Shown: positions 1 through 5,991 of the stretch, piece by piece
Numbering within the stretch: position 1 is the stretch's first letter
Layout of the letters: every line of letters starts with the position of its first letter
Assembly (NCBI GenBank): GCA_002498925.1
Contig: DAJH01000017.1
Location: 14,495 to 22,016 of the forward strand
Direction: 5' to 3'
From: Euryarchaeota archaeon UBA173
GTDB taxonomy: Archaea > Thermoplasmatota > Poseidoniia > Poseidoniales > Thalassarchaeaceae
DNA length: 7,522 nucleotides
Notes under the pieces: model-generated
The model's input: the letters and a program-made list of their open reading frames with translations, nothing else
Told to the model about the DNA's origin: nothing
The model's database searches: none
Program-made: the position numbers and the translations under genes

Positions 1-18
1 CCCCTAGACCACGAGCCC
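1..18 (-). tRNA. Partial tRNA gene, 5' end only, cut by the left window edge (possibly tRNA-Pro)
   Basis: Read on the minus strand from position 18, the sequence is GGGCTCGTGGTCTAGGGG. It fits the first 18 bases of a tRNA: a 7-base acceptor strand GGGCTCG, then T8 and G9, a D-stem strand GTCT, and the A14-G15 start of the D-loop. It also fits the internal A-box consensus (TGGYNNARNGG). The anticodon and the remaining three quarters lie outside the window, so the amino acid identity cannot be read. The 5' half resembles tRNA-Pro genes I know, but that is only a guess. Nothing else in positions 19-72 looks like a gene. Confidence 0.62.
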
Positions 19-72
19 AGTAATCTCCCGATACGTACCATACAAATGAATGATTCTCCCCAGAGGAATGAG

Positions 73-249
73 CTAAGAAACAATTTTTGAGATTCTACCG
101 GCACAACCCTCGTATGAGCAAATGCCCTTTGCCCTGGTTCTCCCATTTCTCATATTTACCATCTCGAGGTTATTGATCACACCATATTTTTTGCAGGTCA
201 TACAGTAACCCTCTACAACCGACACGCCCCTAACATCTGTTACCAACAT
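73..249 (-). CDS. Small four-cysteine zinc-ribbon protein, DUF5679-like
   Basis: This 58-residue protein starts at the ATG at 249-247 and stops with TAG at 75-73. It has two cysteine pairs, C16-x2-C19 (YCMTCKKYG) and C44-x4-C49 (GICSYEGCAGRI). Between them lies an NMRNGRTRAKG segment that closely matches the small archaeal and bacterial DUF5679 family (YCVKCK ... KNGRPAxKGxCPxCG). The second pair has a longer spacing (CSYEGC) than the usual CPxCG. The fold is expected to bind one zinc ion. The family function is unknown; a nucleic-acid or ribosome-associated role is only a guess. There is no Shine-Dalgarno sequence, but a TATA-like TAATTTATG (plus strand 268-276) lies 19-27 bases upstream, consistent with a leaderless transcript. 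An in-frame stop further upstream (304-306) and the lack of another ATG support this start. Confidence 0.78.
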   Translation of the reverse strand: MLVTDVRGVSVVEGYCMTCKKYGVINNLEMVNMRNGRTRAKGICSYEGCAGRISKIVS

Positions 250-267
250 ATGAATGCATATGCGGGG

Positions 268-276
268 TAATTTATG
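268..276 (-). promoter_or_regulatory. TATA-like box for the zinc-ribbon gene
   Basis: On the minus strand the sequence is CATAAATTA, 19-27 bases before the ATG at 249. This is about the right distance for an archaeal TATA box driving a leaderless mRNA. The match to the TTTAWATA consensus is only fair. Confidence 0.3.
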
Positions 277-348
277 CCAATTACTACTATTTCTGAAAAA
301 ACGTTACACTGAGGGGCTACACAATCATTCCCAGCAAATCCTTTTTCT

Positions 349-364
349 GATAACTACTGTTATC
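349..364. repeat. Short perfect palindrome in a gene-free AT-rich stretch
   Basis: GATAAC-TACT-GTTATC is a perfect inverted repeat with 6-bp arms and a 4-base spacer. It lies in the 250-base gap (250-499) between the zinc-ribbon gene and the 3' end of hutI, about 100 bases upstream of the zinc-ribbon start. Its layout resembles the better supported palindrome at 5946-5963 (arms of 6-7 bp, 4-base spacer), but the sequences differ. I see no gene, RNA or other repeat in the rest of this gap. Confidence 0.35.
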
Positions 365-482
365 GGTCACACGCGCTTTGCAATATTCCCACATTTTGGC
401 GATTTCTTTTTTTGAAGTATATCTCGTGAATGAAAAATAGTAAATATAGATATGTAATAGTTAAATGGTAGTAATAGTGATG

Positions 483-525
483 AAACTATGGTTAAGATAT
501 TACAATAAGCCTTTGACCATAGTTT
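483..525 (-). terminator. Inverted repeat straddling the hutI stop codon, possible 3'-end hairpin
   Basis: AAACTATGGT (483-492) and ACCATAGTTT (516-525) are perfect 10-bp inverted copies separated by 23 bases, with the hutI stop codon (502-500) in the loop. In the minus-strand mRNA this would form a hairpin covering the last hutI codons. A T-rich run (minus strand, about 437-433) follows about 50 bases later. Archaeal termination normally depends on T-runs rather than hairpins, so the repeat may instead stabilise or process the 3' end. Confidence 0.35.
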
Positions 526-1795
526 TGGATATGGGATTCATTCCGGGAACCTGGCACCATGCATCCACATTCTCTGTATACAATATATTCAGATTAGCAT
601 CCATACCTTCTGATATCGTACCAACAGGGGGGTTATCACCGTAGCCTAGAGTTGTGGAGGGGTTTCTTGTTACTGCAGCCAGGGCACTAATGGGATCAAT
701 TCCACACCTGTGTGCTGCAAGGGAGCCAATGAATGGAATTGATAGGGTCCAGCAATTGGGGTTAAAATCCGTAGCTAGTGAAAATGCCCAATCGTTTTGG
801 ACGCAGTCGGTAATGGGCGGGTAATCCTTAGATCCCAAAACGTATGGAGTACCTGGGAGAAAAGTCTGCATTGTACCGCTCTTACTAGCTAAACTTCTGG
901 CCTCTGAATTTGAATGACCAACGTGATCGGCACTAGATGCGCCTAATTCGGCTGCGAGGGATAAACCCCCAGAGTCTTCAAATTCGTCAACATGCAATCT
1001 CGGACTCAATCCGTATTCCTTGGCAGAACTAACGATATCCTCAGTTTCTTCTAGTGTGAACCACCCAGGCTCACAGAATACATCTACCCATTTTGCAATT
1101 CCCTGTTCGGCGACCAGAGGCAGTTGTTCCGTCAGTAATTCCTCCATATACTGAGTTTTATTCTTATCATGGGGAACGTCATGCGCCCCCAACCATGTGG
1201 AATGAATATCAATCCTCGATTTATCTGCTATCACTCCACTTGCTTGGAGTAGTTTCAATTCCGACTCAACACTTAGTCCATATCCGCTCTTCACCTCCAT
1301 TGTAGTAGTTCCATACTCAATGGCCATATCCAATCTTTCTCGCCCTATTTCCACTAGGTGATCAATTGTACTGCCCCTAGTTTCTCGAACAGTTTTCCCT
1401 ATGCCTCCTCCCGATTTTGATATCTGAGAATATGTCATGCCCTTTTGGCGCAATGAAATTTCATTGAATCTATCACTCTGCCAAAGTAGATGGGTATGCG
1501 AATCTACGAAACCTGGGATTATAGCGCCACCCTTTGCATCTATGATATTCACTTCATCATATTCTGCTCTTTGATTGTCATAGTCCCGATCATGTCTCCA
1601 TGATGGTGCATACTCATCGATTATTTCTTCCCAACCGCTGATTCTGGATATTTTTCCAGACTCTATGAGTAAACCCAACCCCGACTCATGGACATTAGCT
1701 TCTTTATCACCCATTTCACTCCCAGTTAAGGGCACTTTCGTATCACCGAGAGACATGTGAGCCAACTCACCGGCATTCACAATTATGGTTCGCAC
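500..1795 (-). CDS. hutI: Imidazolonepropionase (histidine degradation)
   Basis: HutI hydrolyses 4-imidazolone-5-propionate to N-formimino-L-glutamate, the third step of histidine degradation, in the cytosol. From the GTG at 1795 the protein has 431 residues, close to the family size of 400-420. Amidohydrolase and HutI signatures appear in order: IIPGFVDSHTHLLW (metal ligands H100 and H102), the family hallmark EVKSGYGL, HSTWLGAHDVP, VDVFCEPGWF, LHVDEF (H268), ADHVGH, LPGTPYVLG, and ATDFNPNCW (metal-ligand Asp, D343). The reading frame is open back to an ATG at 1882, but that start would overlap divergent kae1 by 39 bases and add a tail unlike the family. The GTG is chosen because the first beta strand (RTIIVNAGEL) follows at once and a CGGAG lies just upstream. 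No other hut gene is in the window. Confidence 0.93.
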   Translation of the reverse strand: MRTIIVNAGELAHMSLGDTKVPLTGSEMGDKEANVHESGLGLLIESGKISRISGWEEIIDEYAPSWRHDRDYDNQRAEYDEVNIIDAKGGAIIPGFVDSHTHLLWQSDRFNEISLRQKGMTYSQISKSGGGIGKTVRETRGSTIDHLVEIGRERLDMAIEYGTTTMEVKSGYGLSVESELKLLQASGVIADKSRIDIHSTWLGAHDVPHDKNKTQYMEELLTEQLPLVAEQGIAKWVDVFCEPGWFTLEETEDIVSSAKEYGLSPRLHVDEFEDSGGLSLAAELGASSADHVGHSNSEARSLASKSGTMQTFLPGTPYVLGSKDYPPITDCVQNDWAFSLATDFNPNCWTLSIPFIGSLAAHRCGIDPISALAAVTRNPSTTLGYGDNPPVGTISEGMDANLNILYTENVDAWCQVPGMNPISKTMVKGLL

Positions 1796-1843
1796 GTGCT
1801 CCGATAGCCGCGATACTTGAAAGCCCTCCCTCCATCCAGGCCC

Positions 1844-2845
1844 ATGGAAGGCGTCATTGTAGGCGTAGAAAGCACTGCTCACACACTATCCATTGGGATG
1901 GTTAGTGAAAGTGGTGAGTTGATGCCTTCGGAATCTTCTGTATTCACACCCGAACACGGCGGCATTCATCCACGTGAGGCAGCTGATCACCACTCAAGAG
2001 TCGCATCGGATTTGGTTTCGAGTGTAATTTCAAGGGAGGGGTTCTCACAATCAGATGTTAAGGCCGTGTCTTTCAGTCAGGGACCCGGTCTCGGACCCTG
2101 CCTAAGAGTGGGTGCTTCGCTTGCTAGAACATTGTCAAAATCATGGGAAGTGCCACTGATCGGAGTCAATCATTGTGTGGCGCATATAGAAGTCGGAAGA
2201 AACCAAACTGGTTGTGAAGATCCAGTCCTACTCTATGCCAGTGGTGGAAATACACAGGTTATTGCGAGGGCCGGATCGAGATACAGGGTATTGGGGGAGA
2301 CACTGGATATTGGAATAGGCAACATGCTGGATAAATTCGCGAGAACGCATGAGATACCATTTCCAGGGGGCCCTGTAATTGAGAGCAAAGCCTCTGAATG
2401 GTCCAATGGGGGTTCATCAACGTCAAATCTCGAGTTGCCCTATGCCGTACATGGCATGGATCTCGCATTTTCGGGAATTCTAACTGCTGCTATTTCACTA
2501 TCAGAGAGAGAGGGTTTAGGAGCCGCATCATGGAGCCTTCAGGAACACTCGTTCGCTAGTTGTATTGAGGTCTCAGAGAGGGCTCTCGCCCATACCGGAA
2601 AATCTGAGCTTCTGTTAGGCGGAGGGGTTGCATGCAACGGAAGGCTTCGAGAGATGGCCCAGATTATGTGCGAGGAGAGGGGTGCGACTGCCCATTGGCC
2701 GGAAAAGCAATACTGCATCGACAATGGTACGATGATAGCTGAATTAGGCCGAAGAGAAATTGAAATGGGGAGAGTAACCAAACTCGAAGAAAGTGCAATC
2801 AATCCAATGCTTAGAACTGATTCCACGCCCATCACATGGAGTTAA
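1844..2845 (+). CDS. kae1: Kae1, KEOPS-complex tRNA N6-threonylcarbamoyladenosine synthase subunit
   Basis: Kae1 transfers the threonylcarbamoyl group from threonylcarbamoyl-AMP to A37 of ANN-decoding tRNAs, as the catalytic subunit of KEOPS. Starting at ATG 1844 the protein has 333 residues, the usual archaeal size. Visible motifs are the N-terminal GVESTAHT, the metal-binding NHCVAHIEVG (H110 and H114), the nucleotide-binding YASGGNTQV, DIGIGNMLDKFAR, PFPGGP, GMDLAFSG, GGGVACNGRL, and DNGTMIAE (D294, metal). The end, RTDSTPITW, is the normal Kae1 terminus, so there is no fused Bud32 kinase as in Methanocaldococcus or Thermoplasma. An upstream in-frame TTG at 1817 would add nine residues with no family support. 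The gene is divergent from hutI with a 48-base gap. No Shine-Dalgarno sequence is seen, so the transcript may be leaderless. The 3' end overlaps the next gene by 10 bases if that gene starts at 2836. Confidence 0.95.
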   Translation: MEGVIVGVESTAHTLSIGMVSESGELMPSESSVFTPEHGGIHPREAADHHSRVASDLVSSVISREGFSQSDVKAVSFSQGPGLGPCLRVGASLARTLSKSWEVPLIGVNHCVAHIEVGRNQTGCEDPVLLYASGGNTQVIARAGSRYRVLGETLDIGIGNMLDKFARTHEIPFPGGPVIESKASEWSNGGSSTSNLELPYAVHGMDLAFSGILTAAISLSEREGLGAASWSLQEHSFASCIEVSERALAHTGKSELLLGGGVACNGRLREMAQIMCEERGATAHWPEKQYCIDNGTMIAELGRREIEMGRVTKLEESAINPMLRTDSTPITWS

Positions 2846-3639
2846 TTCAGAGAAGCCTTATGAGAGACCCCTTTGAGCAGTCGCTAGGAGATAATGTAGT
2901 GCAGAGGCGTAGGAAGCCGAGGAGCAAGCCTCGTGATGTATTCAGCAAGTCGGGCTCCTCGCAGAGTAAGCCTCCTAGTCAACCCAGTTCGCCACCACCT
3001 AGGATGCCCGAGGTAGAACAACCAGCCACACCAAAAGCAGCTCCAATTCCAGCAAAAGAACCAGAATCCAAAGCCACGAAGAGTGAAAAGGACACTGTAG
3101 AGTTAACTGAGCCGGTAATTGAAGGGGTTCAGGAGTCTATCATAGAAGAGCAACTGCTGAGGGAACCCCGTAAGGGCATAGGTCTACGTTCATCTGAAAC
3201 AGAAAGCGGCGAAACAGAAGAGGCAGACAACCAAACTAGCAAAAGGGCCCAGGATATTATCGACAAGAGCAAGGCCAGAGCCTCCCAGCAACAAAGGGCA
3301 AGGACTGTAAAAAAGGCGCCTGAAAGTACTGCTCCCCCAGTCCAGGTTAAGAGGAGGCGAAGGGTCAAACCCTCATTCCAACCAGCCGAACGAAAGAAGA
3401 GACTGGATCGAAGTAGGCATATGGAATACAAATACGAGGTAAGAAGGCTATTAGTGGATATCAAAGTCGCCGAAGAACATCGTTCTAGTATACTAGGTTC
3501 AGTTTGGGCTAAGGGGGAAAGGCAGACTGTTTCTGATGCGAAAGAGTTTCTTTCAGAAAAGTATGATGAAGGCATCCTCGATGACACTCAGTTTGACGCG
3601 ATGTCCAAAATTGTCGACAATTACACCGTAAGGAGGTGA
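2836..3639 (+). CDS. Unknown protein: long disordered N-terminus and small folded C-terminal domain
   Basis: I do not recognise this 267-residue protein. Residues about 20-195 are low-complexity and rich in P, S, K, R, E and Q, with basic clusters (VQRRRKPRSKPR near 22-33, VKRRRRVKP near 171-179, ERKKRLDRSRH near 185-195) around an acidic stretch (about 75-130). This tract is probably disordered and could bind nucleic acid. Residues about 196-267 look folded and helical, from MEYKYEVRRLL through SVWAKGERQ to DEGILDDTQFDAMSKIV. The last part resembles a short SHOCT-like helical hairpin, a weak likeness. There are no cysteines, signal peptide or membrane segments. The start at 2836 overlaps the kae1 stop; an alternative ATG at 2860 gives MRDPFEQ with a clean 14-base gap and is equally plausible. 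Co-direction with kae1 suggests co-transcription. It is not a Bud32 kinase. Confidence 0.72.
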   Translation: MELIQRSLMRDPFEQSLGDNVVQRRRKPRSKPRDVFSKSGSSQSKPPSQPSSPPPRMPEVEQPATPKAAPIPAKEPESKATKSEKDTVELTEPVIEGVQESIIEEQLLREPRKGIGLRSSETESGETEEADNQTSKRAQDIIDKSKARASQQQRARTVKKAPESTAPPVQVKRRRRVKPSFQPAERKKRLDRSRHMEYKYEVRRLLVDIKVAEEHRSSILGSVWAKGERQTVSDAKEFLSEKYDEGILDDTQFDAMSKIVDNYTVRR

Positions 3640-3686
3640 TTGTCATCACATCATTCATTTCATTAATCTCGCTCGCCTTAGTGTAA

Positions 3687-5201
3687 ATGACCGGAGATAG
3701 TGCAAGGGAAGAGGCTGGCGAGGCGCCCTATACCAGGGGTATTCATCCGAATATGTATTCTGAACGACTATGGACAATGAGGCAATATGCTGGATTCTCG
3801 ACAGCTAAACTCACCAATGAAAGATTCCTTATGCTACTCAAAGAGGGGCAAACTGGATTATCCGTTGCCTTCGATTTACCAACACAATTGGGGCTCGACT
3901 CAGATGATCCGTTGTCTGAAGGCGAAGTTGGAAAGGTAGGCGTCTCAATAGACTCGATTAGGGATATGAGGGTTTTACTTGATGGAATTGACTTATCCAA
4001 AGTCTCGACGTCGATGACCATCAATGCACCAGCAACAACACTGCTAGCACTATATGTGGCAGTGGCCGATGAAATGGGCGTAGACAGGAGGGATATACGA
4101 GGTACCGTTCAGAATGATATTCTGAAGGAGTACATCGCTCGTGGTTTGTACATCTACCCTCCCGAAGAATCACTCAGATTAACTACCGATTTAATGAAAT
4201 GGTGCAGTAGGAACACCCCTGGATGGAACACGATATCAGTGAGTGGTTACCATATGAGGGAGGCTGGGTGCACGGCCGTTGAAGAGGTAGGCATTACGCT
4301 ATCCAACGCCCTTGAATATGCGAGGTACGCAACTGCGTCTGGGATGGATGTAGATGCCTTTGCACCGAGAATGTCATTCTTCTTCGCTTGCCATAATAAT
4401 CTACTCGAGGAGGTTTCGAAGTTTAGGGCAGCAAGGAGGCTGTGGCACGACCTTGTTCAGGAGGAGTTTTCTCCCTCCAAAGAAAAATCCAAACAACTCA
4501 GGTTCCATACACAGACCGCCGGAGTGACTCTTACAGCACAACAGCCAATGAATAATATCATGAGGGTATCATACCAAGCCCTTTCAGCGGTTCTTGGAGG
4601 GACGCAATCACTCCATACGAACAGTTTCGACGAGGCGATAGGACTTCCGACAGACGAAGCTGTAACTATTGCTCTAAGGACGCAGCAACTAATTGCGAGC
4701 GAAACAGGGGTGCCCGAATACCCGGATCCTCTTGGCGGCTCATACGTAGTAGAAAGTATGACATCAGAGATATATGATTCATCAAAGATGCTGATAGATG
4801 AGATAGACAGGATGGGTGGTTCCCTTGAGTGCATTAAGTCCGGATACCAGCAAAGTGTGATCCATGAAAGTGCATGGAAGAATCTGAAGGGTATTGAGGA
4901 TGGCAGCATAGGTGTAATCGGCGTAAACAAGAATGTCTCCAATAAAGAAACAATGCACGAGGGGCAGAGGCTAAACCCAGAAGAGGTCACTAGACAGATA
5001 GATTCTCTTCAGATTCTAAGGACGGAACGCGATGAAAAGAAGGTCTCTGACAGCCTAGATGATCTAAGGCGGTCATGCCTTGGTGATGAGAACATAATGG
5101 AACCACTGATAGCCGCACTCAAATGTGAGGCTACTGTAGGGGAGGTCAATGGAATTATGAGAGACGTGTTCGGGACTTGGACTTCACCGAGTGGTGTTTG
5201 A
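3687..5201 (+). CDS. Methylmalonyl-CoA mutase, catalytic (large) subunit without B12-binding domain
   Basis: This subunit catalyses the B12-dependent rearrangement of (R)-methylmalonyl-CoA to succinyl-CoA and needs a separate B12-binding small subunit, which is not in the window. The 504 residues cover the TIM-barrel catalytic chain, with PYTRGIHPNMY, RLWTMRQYAGFSTA, GLSVAFDLPTQ, SMTINAP, GTVQNDILKEYIARG, SGYHMREAG, LTAQQPMNN, GGTQSLHTNS and DPLGGSYVVE. Aligned without gaps to Propionibacterium MutB, Y34, R152 and H189 match Tyr89, Arg207 and His244. Tyr and Arg at the first two positions mark methylmalonyl-CoA specificity; isobutyryl-CoA mutase has Phe/Gln and 2-hydroxyisobutyryl-CoA mutase has Ile at the first. 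The N-terminus begins almost directly at PYTRGI, so about 50-60 family residues are missing. A TAA directly before the ATG excludes a longer in-frame start. The epimerase gene follows one base after the stop. Confidence 0.94.
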   Translation: MTGDSAREEAGEAPYTRGIHPNMYSERLWTMRQYAGFSTAKLTNERFLMLLKEGQTGLSVAFDLPTQLGLDSDDPLSEGEVGKVGVSIDSIRDMRVLLDGIDLSKVSTSMTINAPATTLLALYVAVADEMGVDRRDIRGTVQNDILKEYIARGLYIYPPEESLRLTTDLMKWCSRNTPGWNTISVSGYHMREAGCTAVEEVGITLSNALEYARYATASGMDVDAFAPRMSFFFACHNNLLEEVSKFRAARRLWHDLVQEEFSPSKEKSKQLRFHTQTAGVTLTAQQPMNNIMRVSYQALSAVLGGTQSLHTNSFDEAIGLPTDEAVTIALRTQQLIASETGVPEYPDPLGGSYVVESMTSEIYDSSKMLIDEIDRMGGSLECIKSGYQQSVIHESAWKNLKGIEDGSIGVIGVNKNVSNKETMHEGQRLNPEEVTRQIDSLQILRTERDEKKVSDSLDDLRRSCLGDENIMEPLIAALKCEATVGEVNGIMRDVFGTWTSPSGV

Positions 5202-5202
5202 A

Positions 5203-5601
5203 ATGACGAGAATAGATCACATAGGTATAGCGACTGGTTCAATAGAGAAATCCTCGAAATTCTGGAATATGCTCGGTTTTGAAGACTCAGGTGATGAAAT
5301 AGTTGAGAGCCAGGGAGTAAAGATACGTTATTTGAAGGGAGAAGATGCCACTAGGGTCGAGCTCCTAGAGCCTCTTAGCGAAGATACACCAGTAGGCCAG
5401 TTCATTATCAAAAGAGGGGTTGGCGTACAGCAAATTGCTGTATCCGTGAAAAACATCGACGAAATGATTTCTAGACTCATTGGTAACGGAATCAGAATGA
5501 TCAACGAGGCTGCTGTCGAGGGCTCTGATGGTCATCGAATCGCATTCATACATCCCGCATCTACTGGTGGGGTCTTGGTTGAGTTAGTAGAGTCCCATTG
5601 A
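5203..5601 (+). CDS. mce: Methylmalonyl-CoA epimerase (VOC superfamily)
   Basis: The epimerase interconverts (S)- and (R)-methylmalonyl-CoA, supplying the isomer used by the mutase encoded just upstream. The 132-residue length and motifs fit the family: RIDHIGIA (metal ligand H6), the QGVKIRYL strand, TRVELLEPL (E53, where P. shermanii has Gln65), HRIAFIHP, and GGVLVELVE (E128, equivalent to Glu141). The usual G-[LIM]-H-H-[IM] segment, which supplies the third metal ligand (His91), reads GVQQIAV here, so that ligand is Gln77; see findings. ATG 5203 is preferred over the in-frame GTG 5191 because a GGTG Shine-Dalgarno-like motif (5193-5196) lies six bases before it and the gap to the mutase stop is one base. 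Translational coupling with the mutase is likely. Confidence 0.9.
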   Translation: MTRIDHIGIATGSIEKSSKFWNMLGFEDSGDEIVESQGVKIRYLKGEDATRVELLEPLSEDTPVGQFIIKRGVGVQQIAVSVKNIDEMISRLIGNGIRMINEAAVEGSDGHRIAFIHPASTGGVLVELVESH

Positions 5602-5611
5602 CAAGCATCAA

Positions 5612-5635
5612 AAAGGGAACGGCGGTCGCCGCTTT
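5612..5635 (+). repeat. Small GC-rich hairpin after mce
   Basis: AAAG (5612-5615) pairs with CTTT (5632-5635) and CGGC (5620-5623) with GCCG (5628-5631), with a GGAA bulge and a GGTC loop. It lies in the 34-base gap between mce and the next reading frame and stands out as GC-rich against its surroundings. It may be an mRNA 3'-end or processing structure; an 8-bp bulged stem can also arise by chance. Confidence 0.25.
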
Positions 5636-5935
5636 GTGTTATCATCAATCCTTATGCTTACAGCGGATGGGGTGCCTAGCGCGGAAGACGTTTCCAAGGA
5701 GGTCGCTTTCCTTTCCGATACATTGTCGCTACTGAGGGACTCCGGCCAAATCACAAATGACGCATTTCTTGAGGCTGGCGTTATTCAAGGTGGACTCAAC
5801 GTTCTATCGAGCATGATTTCCAATGATATAGGGGAATCCGAAGTCAATCAGCAGATGCACTCTCTTGTATCTAGGGGAGAGGCTTTTCGTTCCAAGCACC
5901 CAAATCTCGATTCCATTATAGAGAGTCATAGGTAG
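5636..5935 (+). CDS. Small helical hypothetical protein
   Basis: I do not recognise this protein. It has 99 residues from the GTG at 5636, or 93 from the ATG at 5654 (MLTADGVPSAED); the ATG seems the more natural start, and neither has a clear Shine-Dalgarno sequence. The sequence is mostly acidic and helix-forming, with no cysteines, no signal peptide and no membrane segment. There is one predicted hairpin around SLLRDSGQITNDAFLEAG and a C-terminal helix ending NLDSIIESHR. Codon use (AGG for Arg, mixed ATA/ATT/ATC) is like that of its neighbours, which supports a real gene. It lies downstream of mce on the same strand and ends just before a new promoter, so it is probably the last gene of the mutase unit. 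Confidence 0.6.
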   Translation: MLSSILMLTADGVPSAEDVSKEVAFLSDTLSLLRDSGQITNDAFLEAGVIQGGLNVLSSMISNDIGESEVNQQMHSLVSRGEAFRSKHPNLDSIIESHR

Positions 5936-5991
5936 TATTACTCTGATATTACTCTGGTAATATTTATCAATATGCACCATCGGCCATAATC
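5936..5991 (+). promoter_or_regulatory. Promoter with palindromic operator ahead of the RHH-folE-queE-queC operon
   Basis: ATATTAC-TCTG-GTAATAT (5946-5963) is a perfect inverted repeat with 7-bp arms and a 4-base spacer. An additional direct copy of its left half, TATTACTCTG, lies at 5936-5945 and repeats at 5947-5956. The right arm runs into an AT-rich TATA-like element (about 5961-5969, ATTTATC) centred about 27 bases before the ATG at 5992, the expected spacing for a leaderless archaeal mRNA. No Shine-Dalgarno sequence precedes the ATG. A repressor bound to the palindrome would block TBP/TFB access. The first gene downstream encodes a ribbon-helix-helix protein, the type that binds such short palindromes and direct repeats, so autoregulation is the natural inference. 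Confidence 0.6.

Noticed and set aside
317..394. 25-codon minus-strand open frame starting MWEYCKARV in the gap upstream of the zinc-ribbon gene
   Set aside because: It is too short to judge, has no recognised family and no start signal; not annotated.
452..503. Repeated GTAATA/TATTAC hexamers near the hutI 3' end, recalling the operator arms at 5946-5963
   Set aside because: They sit in very AT-rich sequence, lack the palindromic spacing, and lie at a 3' end rather than a promoter; probably compositional.
1093..1305. 70-codon plus-strand open frame inside hutI
   Set aside because: It is antisense to conserved HutI motifs and has no promoter or Shine-Dalgarno signal.
2259..2835. Two minus-strand open frames within kae1
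   Set aside because: Both are antisense to conserved Kae1 motifs, with no family likeness or start signal.
3129..3587. 152-codon open frame on the minus strand
   Set aside because: It lies wholly inside the plus-strand unknown protein gene and its translation (Ser/Leu-rich) resembles no family; it is an antisense shadow of the low-complexity coding sequence.
2836..3639. Possible Bud32 kinase next to kae1, as in many euryarchaea
   Set aside because: The encoded protein has no kinase motifs; it is a disordered basic protein with a small helical domain.
4457..4990. 177-codon open frame on the minus strand
   Set aside because: It is antisense to the strongly conserved mutase gene and has no recognisable motifs.
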